DNA of 64,000 nt from the NCBI GenBank assembly GCA_045545235.1, contig JAZQAN010000024.1:1-64000 (forward strand), given 5' to 3'. Position numbers and translations under genes: made by a program. The stretch is from CAZNKU01 sp045545235 (GTDB lineage Bacteria > Bacillota > Clostridia > Monoglobales > Firm-18). The notes under the pieces were generated by a model. That model saw nothing but the letters and a program-made list of their open reading frames with translations, had not been told where the DNA came from and did no database searches. Positions 41,941-54,000 of this stretch are shown piece after piece (position 1 is the first letter of the stretch; every line of letters starts with the position of its first letter).

Positions 41941-44685
41941 ATGAGAAAAAACAATGTTTTGATTAGATTTTTGAGTCTTTTATGTTGTTTTACACTTGTT
42001 TGCTCGCTTATTTCCGTTGTAACTGTGTCTGCAAATAGTGTGTATTTTGATTTGAAATCGTTAGGAGTAATAAATGGTTTTGAATTTGAAAAAAATGAAA
42101 ATGACTATGTTCAAAGAGATGAATTTGCACAACTTCTTGTTAACATGATGAATCAAGAAGATGTTGCTCTGTCTTTAGAAAATGTAAATCATTTTTCGGA
42201 TATTTCAGATAGTCCGTATAAGGGTGCAATAAACTTGTTGTACGAAATGAAGATTATCTCTGGATCTAATGGTGCTTTTGAACCAGATCGTTATGTGCGT
42301 TATACAGAAGCTTGTAAAATGTTTGTTAACGCCTTGGGATATAATGCTATAGTGTCAGGAAATGATTTGAATAGTTATGTATTCATGGCAGGTTCGATTG
42401 GCGTTTCAAATAATGTTGATTCTTCGCTTGAGTATATGACATATAAAAACACAGCCATAATGCTTAACAATGCTCTTGATATAGGGAAAATGGTTCCTAT
42501 GTATTATAACACGAACATAGGACCATCTTATGAGGTTCAGGACGATAACACCTATCGTAATAACATAGTAAATTCTGTGAATAACGGATATGTGAAAATG
42601 AGAGGTGTTGTTACTGCGGATGTTTCTGCTTATCTATTTACACAACGTAATAATATGAAGGAAACACAAATAGAAATAGATGGTATGCTATTTGATTACA
42701 ATGGGGTAGCACCTATAGGACTTGTTGGCATGGAAGTTGAGTTTTTCGTTACCACAGTATCCGGGGAGTATGACAAAATTGTAAGCATGGTATTAACAGA
42801 AAAAAATACTGTTGTTGAGATTACCGAGGAAGATATAGTTACTCTTAACAAAACGGGATTATCTTATTACTACAAGGATTCTAAACGGGATGATGTAAAC
42901 TTTAATAACGAAACTAAGTTTATATATAATAACCACATAGAAAGCAATTTAAATTTTGAATTGTTGAATATGAATAATGTAATCACTGTTAGAACAATTG
43001 ACAATGACGAAGATGAATATGCGGATGTAGTTTTCGTTTTTGAATATTTGGATGGTATTGCCTCTGAAGTATATGAAGATAACAAATCAGTTGTTTTAGA
43101 AAAAGAAGTTAATGGTGTTAAAACACTACTTCTTGGTGATGAAGATACAGATGCGTATGTAGAGTATTATGATTCAGAAGGAAATAAAGGAGATTTCTCT
43201 TTAATAAAACCTGATAGTGTATTGAGTATTGCGTCAAGTAAAGATAATTATAATATTAGAATTGTTGTATCAAACAAAAAGATAGAAGGATATATTGAGA
43301 CAGTTGATGGTCCATATGTAACAATAAGTGGTATAGAATACAAGGCAAAGCCGGAAGTATCAAATATACATATAGGTCAAAATGTAGAAGTACTTCTTAA
43401 TTATCAAGGAGATATTGTAGATTGTAAAGAAATTAATGCATCTACGGATTATGCTTATATTTATCAAGTGCAAAATGCTAAAAATGGTTTTGGAACTACA
43501 AAAGTAAAATTGTTGATACCTAATACGGTTTCGACAGAAACAGTAGAAGGTGCTTATAATGAGGAAACAAATACTACAAGCAGTTCTACAAACTTGTACG
43601 TGAATAATTCAAAAACACTAATTTATCCATTGGCGAATAAGGTGAGATTAGATAACGTGATGTATTCTGCCGATAAGGTTTCTGATTACATATATCATAA
43701 AGCTATGCGTTTTTATCTTAACAATAATGGCGAAATAGTTAAGTTTGAAAGTTTGAAACCATTGTATGAATATACATCTGATGGTACAACTGTGAAATCA
43801 GAAACAGTTCAACAGAGAATGTACTATAGTAGTAATGAACGTGTTTTTGGTACAGGTGCTTGTAAACCATTTGGTATTGACGATAGTACTTATGCTGTAT
43901 GTGTTCCTGTTGTTAATAGTGTAAATGATTATACAGTAGTAGATTTGTCTGACGATGAATTATTAAACTTCAGAATGGAATTGATGAATTCTACAATTCA
44001 GACAGTATCCGGTTACGAAGTGGATGAAGATAGCCATGTTTCTGAATTTATTGTGTTGCTTCAAACTGCAAGTGCAATGAAAGTTGGAGAAAAAGGGGTA
44101 CTTACTGCTGCAAAGAAATGGGTTGGGTTAGTTACAAAAGCAGCATATGTTTATGATAAGGATACTGACGAAACATATATGAGATTCACTATGTTGACTA
44201 TAGGCGAGGAGAAAAAATTGAGTGAACAGACTTTTGTGGTATCTAATTTGATTAATGATACATCGGTGTTTAACGGAATAAACAAAGGTGATTTGGTATT
44301 GTACTCTCTTGATAGTTTTGATAGATTGAATAATATTAAAAAGTTAAATGATTCTGAAGATTATGAAACAGACAGAACATACAAAGAAGGTACAGACGAA
44401 GAATCTTATTGTTATCTTGTAAAAGACATAAATTTCGATGAAATAGATGGTCAAAAGAGAAGATGGGTTGATGTTATAGAACTTTGCAGTTCTGATGATA
44501 GAGAAAATACAGTTCAAACATTTAATATTCCTCATAATACTAATCTTGCACCTATTGTTTTCATAATGGATGATGCTGATAATGTGAGTGTTGCAAATAT
44601 TAAAGACATTAGAGTAAATGACAGAGTTTATGTATACAAACCAGCTTCTGTTAATGAAGTAACGGCAATTGTGATTAAAAGATAA
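41941..44685 (+). CDS. Secreted SLH-domain protein, 914 aa
   Basis: Exported surface protein: signal peptide to about residue 31 (ending VVTVSA), then SLH-like repeats over residues about 33-190 (DEFAQLLVNMMNQ ... FSDISDSPYKGAINLLYEMKIISGSNGAFEPDRYVRYTEACKMFVNALG). SLH repeats bind the pyruvylated wall polysaccharide. The remaining 700 residues are beta-rich and match no family I recognise. It is the second gene of the box B operon, 16 bp after GH105, so it probably helps build or anchor a surface machine for the glycan. Start after GGATGGAGG. Confidence 0.82.
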   Translation: MRKNNVLIRFLSLLCCFTLVCSLISVVTVSANSVYFDLKSLGVINGFEFEKNENDYVQRDEFAQLLVNMMNQEDVALSLENVNHFSDISDSPYKGAINLLYEMKIISGSNGAFEPDRYVRYTEACKMFVNALGYNAIVSGNDLNSYVFMAGSIGVSNNVDSSLEYMTYKNTAIMLNNALDIGKMVPMYYNTNIGPSYEVQDDNTYRNNIVNSVNNGYVKMRGVVTADVSAYLFTQRNNMKETQIEIDGMLFDYNGVAPIGLVGMEVEFFVTTVSGEYDKIVSMVLTEKNTVVEITEEDIVTLNKTGLSYYYKDSKRDDVNFNNETKFIYNNHIESNLNFELLNMNNVITVRTIDNDEDEYADVVFVFEYLDGIASEVYEDNKSVVLEKEVNGVKTLLLGDEDTDAYVEYYDSEGNKGDFSLIKPDSVLSIASSKDNYNIRIVVSNKKIEGYIETVDGPYVTISGIEYKAKPEVSNIHIGQNVEVLLNYQGDIVDCKEINASTDYAYIYQVQNAKNGFGTTKVKLLIPNTVSTETVEGAYNEETNTTSSSTNLYVNNSKTLIYPLANKVRLDNVMYSADKVSDYIYHKAMRFYLNNNGEIVKFESLKPLYEYTSDGTTVKSETVQQRMYYSSNERVFGTGACKPFGIDDSTYAVCVPVVNSVNDYTVVDLSDDELLNFRMELMNSTIQTVSGYEVDEDSHVSEFIVLLQTASAMKVGEKGVLTAAKKWVGLVTKAAYVYDKDTDETYMRFTMLTIGEEKKLSEQTFVVSNLINDTSVFNGINKGDLVLYSLDSFDRLNNIKKLNDSEDYETDRTYKEGTDEESYCYLVKDINFDEIDGQKRRWVDVIELCSSDDRENTVQTFNIPHNTNLAPIVFIMDDADNVSVANIKDIRVNDRVYVYKPASVNEVTAIVIKR

Positions 44686-44697
44686 GGAGGGTTCTTT

Positions 44698-47600
44698 GTG
44701 AAAACATTGTATAGAATCTTGGCGGTTATGCTTTGTGTTTCCATTATTCAGGTATCTGTTCCAAGTGTTTCATTTGTTAGCGCTGATGATAGTGAAGTGC
44801 ATACAAGTGCAGTAGGATATACTACGGAAAATATTGTTTCGATAAATGATGATACAAGCACATATGAATCCTTGGATGATGCTAAGGATTGGATATTGCG
44901 TGATACTACTTATGGTGTATGGGAAATAAGTGAAGATGGTTATCTTCAGTTGAGAAAGGTTGCTTCTAAACCTTTAAATGATGCTGGTACAGCTCAAAAT
45001 ACTTCAAAGGATTTGTATATGGAACGTGTTTTGAAAGGTGTTATTGCACAAAATGAAGATAACAGAACTTATGTTGTTTCGGATAGACTTGATGGTAAAT
45101 ATAAGATTGATTTGAGTTATGAGGCTGTATTAGATTATGTTTCACCTGTTCCTGATACAAATATTAAACTAAGCGATGTCAGATATGAACTTAAACTTGA
45201 AACTGTTAATACAAATAACAGTGATCAGCTTGGTTGTACTTCTCGAATTTTTGGTTCAAGTGTTACTGTTTTGAATCATAATTCACAAAATAGCAGTACA
45301 ATATATAGGTACGAAAATGGTGAAATAACAACAAAAAGAAATTTGAAAATAAACAGTCTTGGATTGAATTCTGAAAATAATAAAGGGGTTTTTACATATG
45401 TAGTTGATACATCTAAAGATGTTGAAAATAATGTAAAAATTTCGAGTGATGGTGATTCGGATGGTTATGTTGCGGGACCATTATCAGTGAAAGGACCTTT
45501 AAAAGGGTTTGAATTATCCGGATTTCAGAGTATGTCAACTAATTCCTATTTCAAGATTAAAAAATTAGAAGTAACACAGATTGAAGCTGCTGATAATCCT
45601 GATTTGGATAATATGCTTGCTTTGTTGCCGGCTACACTTGCACCGGATGTTAATAATGTTACAGAAGATATTATAATACCGGTTGTTGATGGTGTAACTT
45701 GGACAACAAGTGATGAAAATATTATAACAACTAGTGGTAAAGTTAATAGAATCAAGACCGGCTCTCAAGAGGTTGTATTAACAGCTAATTTTAAAATTAA
45801 TAAAATTAATTACTCTTTGAATTATCACATGACAGTTGCTAAGGCTGATAATAAGGTGATATTCAAGGGTGAAGATGGTAGCGTAATCAAAGAATATATG
45901 ATTGCAGACGGAAATACAGTCGAAAGTCTTGTTGCTGCAGATAAAGAAGGCTATTACTTTGAATATTGGTATGATGAAGGCAATCCTGATGTTGCATTTG
46001 ATTTTTCTTCACCAATTTATGAAAATAAAGTTTTGCTACCTAAATATACTCCTAAAACTTATACAATTAAATTTATGGTAGAGGGAGAGCTTAAGTATCA
46101 AAAACAAGGTGTTCATGGTTCTGCATTAGGGGATGAATTTCCAAGTGTACCGGAAAAGGATGGTTTCACATCAGTTGGTTGGGTAATTGGTGATTCTACT
46201 GTTGTATTTAGCAAAACAACTATTCTTGATAAAGATCTTGTTGTAAATGCAGTTTATATTGATGATAATCTTGAAAAACACACAGTTTCTTTTATGGTTG
46301 ATGGTGTGTTGTTTGATAGCCAAGAAATATATGCTGGATATACAGCAGTTCTACCACAATCATCTCCTGAAAAGGAAAATTATACATTTGATTATTGGAT
46401 GTTAAATAATACACGGTATGATTTTTCAACAGAAGTGACAAGCGACTTAGTACTTGAGGCGAAGTTTAGTCCAAATGAATATAAGGTAACTTTCTATGAT
46501 GAGGATAGAACAACTGTATTGTATAATGGTAAGGCTTATTATAATACTGCATATGGGGTCTTACCTGAATCCCCAACGAAAGATGGAACCTTTGTTTTTG
46601 ATTATTGGGTGACAGAAAATAATGCTAAATTTACAGAACAAACTGTAATTACAAATGATGTTAAGGTATATGCAAAATATCGTTCAACTTTAATAGTTTT
46701 AGTTGATGAAGATTTAACAAAATATACTTCATTAACAGATGGTTTCACAAAGTGGATTGGAACCGACAATTTGTGTGGAGCACTGAGTGTGGATAATGGC
46801 ATAGTTTTAACACAAACTAAATCTACACCTACAAGTGGTGAAAACACTATGAATAGTGCGGCTGATAATGTTTTAAAGGCAACATTTGAAGGCGTTATTG
46901 AAGTGGATGAGTTTAATAAAACAGTAACAAAAATGCATAATTTCATCGGTAAGTATGAGTTGGAAATTGATTATGCATCGGTAATAAATGCTCCTGTATA
47001 TCCTGAAGGCTATAGCGGTTCGAGGAATACATCATTTGGTGTTTTGTATATCGGTAATAATAACGTGCCTGGCGACTTGACAACATTCGCTAATGGTCCT
47101 ATGAGTTATCGTGTTTTTAATAGCAAAGTGCAGGCTTTTAATGGTAAAGATGAAGCTTCTAATACTATAGATCACGGTAACTGGCCTACTGTATCTGGTA
47201 ATATTCATACTTTGCATGCAGTAATTGATACACCGAACAATTCGATTACTACATGGATGGATAACGGAGCTGCAGTTACAGGTAATTTCTTCACAGCAAA
47301 AGATCACTTTAATTCTATCCGTTTGTCGATGCAACAACGTATAGGTTTAGGTTCTTATATGAAATTCACAAGAGTTAAGATCACTCAACTTTCAATCGAT
47401 GAAGGTAATCCAGAATACAAATCGTGTATGGAAACTCTTGATAAATTACCTGATAATCTTGTTTCAAACCCTGATGCAGTTACAGAAAATTTTGAAATAC
47501 CTAAATTCGAAAATGTGACATGGTCAAGTTCAAACGAATCTGTGATTAATGCGGATGGTGTGGTGAATCGTTGGTATGATGATGTTGATGTAGTTCTAAC

Positions 47601-50600
47601 TGCTCATGTTCTAAAAGGTTCATATTCTTATTCAAAAGAGTATTCACTAAAAGTTTTGCGTAAGACCAATGTGCAAAACGAAGTTGTATATAACAAAGAG
47701 TATAGAACAGAAGAAGATTTGAATAACTTTGAATATTATAGTTTGCTTGGAGATAATGTTTGCAGTTATTCTGTTAATGGTAATGGCTTGAAAATTGAAA
47801 AAGTATCTCCAGCAGAGAATTTAATTGTACAAAATGAAAACCCTGTGTATTACGGATTTATAGATTTGTATAAAAACGAAAAACCATACGACGAAATCAC
47901 AAAAGCGTCTGTAGATAGTAAGGATTATCAGGGTACATATGATATTTCATTGGAAACATTTGCATCTGTTAATTCAAATGTACCATTATCAATATCACTT
48001 GGATATCGTAACAATAATAAGTTTTATGGTGTTGGTTCATTTAAATATACAAATGATGGTTTAGTATTTTCTTATTATCAATCACCGGAAATTGTTCAGC
48101 AAGTTAAGATATCAAAGAATATTGAAACATGGAATAATTTGAGAATAAGAATTAATACCAATGATAAAAAAATGTGGATATATAGCGAAGGAAAACTATT
48201 GACACCACTCGGTATTTCTTTTAGCAATCCATTCTCTGACCAAAGTTTTATGTTTAATGCTTTGTGCGTAACTTTGGATAAAAACAGCGAACTTGGTGAT
48301 TATGGAATCGTGAAGAACATTTCTATCAAAAGTTTAGAAAAATTTGATAACCCATCAGTTAATTCTATAATAGAAGCAGCCGATTCTTTAACAATCAATG
48401 CTATTACAGATATACCGGATGAACTTACAGGTAATATAAAAAATTTACCTGAAAGTATTTTAGGAAAATATAGTGTGAAGTGGAAAACAAATTCTGATCA
48501 AATTGATATGGATACTTTAGAAGTATTCCATAATGTAGATGAAAGTACAGTTGTTATTTCTGCATTAATAAGTGATTTGTCAGCTAAGTATCCTGTTGTT
48601 ATTAAAAAAGATTTTACAGTTAAAATACGAGCAGCTGCTAACCTAGATGAAATAGCAAAGTATCAGCTTAATAAACTTGGTAAAATTACAAAACAACCAT
48701 ATGATGATATCAGGTATGATTTGACATTGCCTGTTGCCGAAGGTGTAAATTGGGCATCTTCCAGACCAGACATCATTAGTAACGATGGTAAAATTGTTAA
48801 AAGTAAACTTTTGACAGAAGATACAAATGTAACTATTACTGCAGAAAAGAATGGAATAACTAAAGCGTATAATGTTGTAGTTAAAAAATATTCAGACCTT
48901 AATACTGTTTATAGTAATTCGTCAATACCATCAAATGGCATCACATTTGAATTAAATGGATATAAGAATATCAAGTTTAAAAGTGATGTGGTTTCAACTA
49001 TTACTTTTGTGAAAAATTCAGAAGAGGGTAATATAGAACTTGTTGATAAAAACAACAAGAAGATTGTATCACTTAATATTGTTGATGATGGTGTATCTTT
49101 TGATTATGATGGATCATCAAAGGCAATATACTCTTTGACAAATGGTACAGAAAACACAGTACAGTTTAAATTTATGCCGGATGTGGGAAGAATTGCAATT
49201 TGGCTAAATGGGAATATTGTTGCGGATTATGTTGAGGTTTTAAATAATGCAGAAGAGTTCTGCGGTATTACTACAACAAATAATTCGATAGCTGTAAAAA
49301 ATGTAAAAGTTGAAGCTGACGATTATTCTTTGTTGCAAGTTAATGTTGACAATATAGATTATTTCAGTAAATTTGATGTTGGATATGCTAACAGCAACAT
49401 AAACCTTGTTACAGATTCTGTAACTGATGCAATTATTACATGGAAGTCCGATAATGAAGATTTGATTTCTTCAACAGGTGAAGTAGATATTCCATCAGTA
49501 CTAACTTATGCGACTTTGACAATGAAAATTTCTGATAAAGAAAATTCTGACATCAACTTAACTTTTAAAAAGCGTATTGCTGTTGATTGTAGTGCAGAAA
49601 AGAACATAGCTAAAACAGCGGTTGTATCAGGAAATTCGCTTGAAAATCCTTCGAATCCGAAAAAGAATGTGAATGATGGACATATTGACACTATCGCAGA
49701 TATTCTTGCTACAAAGAATGGCTCAAAATATATCATATATGATTTTGAAAAAGTTGTATCTTTCAACACTCTTTATATTAATGAAACAGCACCTACAATT
49801 GAAAAATATAGTGTTGAAATTTCAACTGACGGCAATAGCTGGCAAGAAATTAAATCCGGAGATTTAAGCGGAATCAATAATACTTTGATAACTTTTAATA
49901 GAGTTATGTCAGCACGATATTTGAAATTTGTTGTAGATAAGTGCCAGGCTGAAAAAGTATCAATAAGAGAATTAAAAGTTTACTTGTTTGCTACAGCTTC
50001 TGAAATGGCAGAAATAGATATTGAGCTATTAGATTTGAATATATCATCAACAAAGGTTGATATAGAATTACCCGAAAAAGGATTTAATGGAACAAAGTTT
50101 ATATGGTATTCATCACATCCTGAAATAATCTCAACTACAGGTAAGGTAGTGAGACCCACTAAAAACACAACTGTTACCCTTAAAGTTTCTGCTGAAGGAA
50201 CTAATAAAACTAAGGAATTCAGTATATATGTTGAAGGAACATCAGGCTCAACAGGACCACAGGTTATTCCGTCTGGTGGTGCAGGCGGTTCCGGTGGTGG
50301 TTCCGGTGGTGGAACTTCCGGTGGAGCAAGTGGCGGTACTATAATAAATTCTGTTGAAGATGGAGCAATGTTTATTGGTGATGAAGATGTTAAACAAGAA
50401 ACCATTCAAACTACAAGTTATTATGATGTAACAGAAGACGCTTGGTTCTATGAATATGTTAATGCTCTTACTGAAAAAGGCATTGTATCCGGTGATGGTA
50501 CAGGTAATTTTAATCCTAACGGATTAGTTACAAGAGAACAATTTGTAAAAATGGTTGTTCTTGCATCTGGTATAGAATTATCTGAAAACAAAAATGCTTT

Positions 50601-50976
50601 TAAAGATGCCGACTCAAATGCATGGTATGTACCATATATTATGGCTGCAAAAGAAAATGGTGTGGTTCAGGGTATTGATGAAAGTAATTTTGGAATAGGT
50701 ACAAACATATCAAGACAAGATATGGCAGTAGTGATAGAGAGAATATTGGAAAGTAATGGTTATAAACCAGAACCTTCAAGTGAACAATTTGCAGATGATA
50801 ATTTGATGTCATCTTATGCAAAAAATGCGATTTATTCAATTAAGTCGTTAGGAATAATAAATGGTTATAACGGTATGTTTAACCCGAAAGAAGCTCTTAC
50901 AAGAGCTGAAGCCTCAAAAGTAATTTATTCTTTGATAGACTTTTTGGAAAAGTTAGATGTTGATTCAAAAAACTGA
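44698..50976 (+). CDS. Giant multi-domain SLH-anchored surface protein, 2092 aa
   Basis: Order of parts: signal peptide (about 1-28); laminin-G/ConA-like segment (about 50-290); bacterial Ig-like unit (about 300-380, VTWTTSDENIITTSGKV); four InlB B-type repeats (about 385-660, FDYW and YKV.F motifs); further ConA-like and Ig-like units alternating to about 1630; an F5/8 type C (CBM32-like) domain (about 1634-1770); one more Ig-like unit; a Gly/Ser-rich linker (about 1856-1881); three SLH repeats (about 1909-2085). No catalytic motif seen. It is likely a polysaccharide-binding adhesin. The start is GTG at 44698 after AAGGAGGG. Confidence 0.85.
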   Translation: MKTLYRILAVMLCVSIIQVSVPSVSFVSADDSEVHTSAVGYTTENIVSINDDTSTYESLDDAKDWILRDTTYGVWEISEDGYLQLRKVASKPLNDAGTAQNTSKDLYMERVLKGVIAQNEDNRTYVVSDRLDGKYKIDLSYEAVLDYVSPVPDTNIKLSDVRYELKLETVNTNNSDQLGCTSRIFGSSVTVLNHNSQNSSTIYRYENGEITTKRNLKINSLGLNSENNKGVFTYVVDTSKDVENNVKISSDGDSDGYVAGPLSVKGPLKGFELSGFQSMSTNSYFKIKKLEVTQIEAADNPDLDNMLALLPATLAPDVNNVTEDIIIPVVDGVTWTTSDENIITTSGKVNRIKTGSQEVVLTANFKINKINYSLNYHMTVAKADNKVIFKGEDGSVIKEYMIADGNTVESLVAADKEGYYFEYWYDEGNPDVAFDFSSPIYENKVLLPKYTPKTYTIKFMVEGELKYQKQGVHGSALGDEFPSVPEKDGFTSVGWVIGDSTVVFSKTTILDKDLVVNAVYIDDNLEKHTVSFMVDGVLFDSQEIYAGYTAVLPQSSPEKENYTFDYWMLNNTRYDFSTEVTSDLVLEAKFSPNEYKVTFYDEDRTTVLYNGKAYYNTAYGVLPESPTKDGTFVFDYWVTENNAKFTEQTVITNDVKVYAKYRSTLIVLVDEDLTKYTSLTDGFTKWIGTDNLCGALSVDNGIVLTQTKSTPTSGENTMNSAADNVLKATFEGVIEVDEFNKTVTKMHNFIGKYELEIDYASVINAPVYPEGYSGSRNTSFGVLYIGNNNVPGDLTTFANGPMSYRVFNSKVQAFNGKDEASNTIDHGNWPTVSGNIHTLHAVIDTPNNSITTWMDNGAAVTGNFFTAKDHFNSIRLSMQQRIGLGSYMKFTRVKITQLSIDEGNPEYKSCMETLDKLPDNLVSNPDAVTENFEIPKFENVTWSSSNESVINADGVVNRWYDDVDVVLTAHVLKGSYSYSKEYSLKVLRKTNVQNEVVYNKEYRTEEDLNNFEYYSLLGDNVCSYSVNGNGLKIEKVSPAENLIVQNENPVYYGFIDLYKNEKPYDEITKASVDSKDYQGTYDISLETFASVNSNVPLSISLGYRNNNKFYGVGSFKYTNDGLVFSYYQSPEIVQQVKISKNIETWNNLRIRINTNDKKMWIYSEGKLLTPLGISFSNPFSDQSFMFNALCVTLDKNSELGDYGIVKNISIKSLEKFDNPSVNSIIEAADSLTINAITDIPDELTGNIKNLPESILGKYSVKWKTNSDQIDMDTLEVFHNVDESTVVISALISDLSAKYPVVIKKDFTVKIRAAANLDEIAKYQLNKLGKITKQPYDDIRYDLTLPVAEGVNWASSRPDIISNDGKIVKSKLLTEDTNVTITAEKNGITKAYNVVVKKYSDLNTVYSNSSIPSNGITFELNGYKNIKFKSDVVSTITFVKNSEEGNIELVDKNNKKIVSLNIVDDGVSFDYDGSSKAIYSLTNGTENTVQFKFMPDVGRIAIWLNGNIVADYVEVLNNAEEFCGITTTNNSIAVKNVKVEADDYSLLQVNVDNIDYFSKFDVGYANSNINLVTDSVTDAIITWKSDNEDLISSTGEVDIPSVLTYATLTMKISDKENSDINLTFKKRIAVDCSAEKNIAKTAVVSGNSLENPSNPKKNVNDGHIDTIADILATKNGSKYIIYDFEKVVSFNTLYINETAPTIEKYSVEISTDGNSWQEIKSGDLSGINNTLITFNRVMSARYLKFVVDKCQAEKVSIRELKVYLFATASEMAEIDIELLDLNISSTKVDIELPEKGFNGTKFIWYSSHPEIISTTGKVVRPTKNTTVTLKVSAEGTNKTKEFSIYVEGTSGSTGPQVIPSGGAGGSGGGSGGGTSGGASGGTIINSVEDGAMFIGDEDVKQETIQTTSYYDVTEDAWFYEYVNALTEKGIVSGDGTGNFNPNGLVTREQFVKMVVLASGIELSENKNAFKDADSNAWYVPYIMAAKENGVVQGIDESNFGIGTNISRQDMAVVIERILESNGYKPEPSSEQFADDNLMSSYAKNAIYSIKSLGIINGYNGMFNPKEALTRAEASKVIYSLIDFLEKLDVDSKN

Positions 50977-50996
50977 TAAGAGTGAATTGTTTAGAA

Positions 50997-51027
50997 TCTC
51001 TTTTGGCGTAAAATACGCCAAAAGAGA
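50997..51027. terminator. Strong hairpin between the giant SLH gene and the lyase gene
   Basis: A 14-bp perfect stem TCTCTTTTGGCGTA/TACGCCAAAAGAGA with a 3-nt loop. No T run follows; the ribosome site of the next gene is 8 bp on. It more likely sets mRNA ends or partial read-through than full termination. Confidence 0.6.
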
Positions 51028-51046
51028 CCTTTGAAGGAGGCTAATT

Positions 51047-54000
51047 ATGAATTTTAAAAAAATATTAAAGAATTCTGTAAGTTTGTTACTTTCACTTTCG
51101 ATTATATTAATGCTTTTTGCAAATACATCGGTTTTTGCTCTATATCGCGAAAGTGCAACTAACAGAAACATAATGGGTCCTACTGGTGATGATATATACT
51201 ATTATACTTCTCCGGTGGATGAAAATGGTATATTGAATTATTATCATTACCCTATATATGATGATCCAATGGATATGTCAGATGAAGATTTTTTCGGCAA
51301 ATGGTCTGATGTGGAAAACAGATGGATTACAGCTCCACTTTTTGAGTATTCGGCTTACCCTGATATGGTAAATGTGGAGGAAGCGTCTAAAGTAGGAGAC
51401 TATGAAACTGCAAAAAAAGAATTACTTGATTATTACCGAGGTTTTTACGGAGATAGAGTAAGACCTATGGCAAATATGACAAGTGAAACGGCACAAAAGT
51501 ACAAGCTTTATCTCGATTGTTATATGAGGGGTTTATATCCAATTGGATTTTTGAGCGGTGATGAAATTAACTTGTTTAGAAGTGATTCTAATGAGTGGGA
51601 ATTGGTTTCTGTTGATGTTACGAGAGTTCTTAAGTCGGCAGCCGGTTCATATACGGAATTTAATACAATGATTTCTGCGGCAGATAAGTTCTATACTACG
51701 GCGGAAATATATTCCCGTGATGGTTCAAATGTTGAGTACCATCCTGTGCTTAAGGCTATTGTAAATGGTATAGAAAAAGAATTTGTGGTTTCTAAAGATG
51801 CTATGATTCGTGGTGGTAATTACTCAAAGACTAATTATGGCTACGATGCAATATTGCAAGTAGAAGAACACGGTACGTATAACGATTATACTGATGAAAC
51901 TAAACGAGTATATATTGCTTATGACATAAGTGAGTTAACCACTAATGATAAAATAGAGTCAGCACGAGTTGAAATGTATGTGCGAAATAATGATAAGCGA
52001 TATGGATTTAAAGAACTTAGTATGTATTGGCATAAAGAATCTACTTGGACAGAAAGTGGTATAAGTTGGGATGCTTTTACAGAACATTTGTGGTTTTCGT
52101 GTTCGGATACGGAAGCTTGGGATTATGTAACAGATAGTTCAAACCTTATAAAAGGTAAAACTTGCGATTTTCACCGTGATGTTACAACAAGTAGTATGGC
52201 ACATGCATTTAGTTATCTTAAAGATGAACGATATGCATATGCATATTTACATCACATAATGGCTTTAATTAATGCTATTGGTTTTTCGCGAGATATTATG
52301 AATGATTTGGATATATATACACATATATCTTCGGTATCTCAATGTACATATAGAACTATAAATAGTGAATATATGACACCTGAAAGATTTACGGCAATAT
52401 TGAAACATTTGTATATCTTATCTGATTGGACTGTTAATTTCAAATTTGGTACACATACAAATAACTATGCAACATATGCTACAGGTGGTATTTTTAAATT
52501 TGTTTCATGGTTCCCTGAATTTGCTGTTCATGATGCGTGGTTAAATGCTGTACGAGCTGATAACAAGCGTATGCTAGGCGGTTCTACTTTTTCAGATGGT
52601 ATGTGTATTGAATTATCAATAAACTACATTCAAGTAATGCTTGATACTTTTGGAACACCTTTGGCAGTAACCGCTATTACAGGTGGAGAACTTCCGTATG
52701 ATGAGGAAACATATGGTGAGATTTATAATACTTTGAAAACACTTATGAACTCACAGGGACCATACAGCGGATTTAACTTTTCTGATGGTTATGACCCATA
52801 TTCAAGTTCTTTAAGTTATTTTAAAACATGGTATGGGTATGGGATATTTGATGATCCGCAGTTAGAATATCTTGCGACTGAAGGTCGATCAGGTTCTATG
52901 CCGGAAAATGCAACAACTAATTTCCCAGCTGGACTTCGTACTTTCATGCGTTCGGGATGGGATAAAAATTCATTACAACTTGCGATTACAAATAATGTAA
53001 ATCCCGGTGCATCCCATGGCCACAAGGATCCTTTGTCTTTGGCTATGTTTGCTTATGGAAAATATTTGCTAACAGACCAAGGTTATGGTTCGTTGCAGGT
53101 TGGTGATGTTATGAACTATATGAAATCACCAGTGCAGCATAATGTTGTAACAGTTAATGACATAGAAAATTTCCTTGTTGATGGTACAAACAAATCTTAC
53201 GATACTGTAAATAGCACATTTGGTAAGGAAATTTCCTTTGAAACTAACAAATTGTATGATTTTGTAGAATATTCAACAGATGCATACACAACTACTCAAT
53301 TATCTCAAAGAGGTGTATTGTTCTTAAAGAATGATGGTTTTTGGGTAGTTACAGATTATCAGGTACCAAACGATACAAGTGTTGAAAATTTATATGCTCA
53401 ACATTGGCACATGTATCCCGGTGCAAATCCATCAAATGATGCATCTTATGCAATAAGAAGTAATTTTTCTGATGTGAATGTTAAGGTTATTCCATTGGAA
53501 AATCAGGAAATTGATGATGTCCGCTATGTGGATACATACTATTCTGAAAAATCAGGACAATTGGCAGATAGCAGAAAAGCAATGGTATTAAAAACAAAGG
53601 ATGGCATAGGAAGATTTACAACTGTTATCATGCCTATGATGTCTGGTGAGGATATAAATGTTGAGTCTGTAAAAATTGATGTTGGTATAGATGAAGATTT
53701 AGTTAATGCTGTGTATTTTAGCGTTAAAAACATTGCTAATGATTATACAGATTATTACTATTTCTATCATTTGAATGATACATCAGTAAAGCAACCGGTA
53801 AAACTTGGCGAATATACTACGGACGCAACTACAATGCTTTTAAAAGTAAATGATTCAAATGATTTGATTTCTGTGTTCATGATGGACGGTTCATATTTGA
53901 AAAGAGATTCATTGAAAAACGAATATGTCATCAAATTCAATGAAAATGTAGAGTCATTTGCATATAAAAAGACAGATAAAACAATTACATTCGATTCTTC

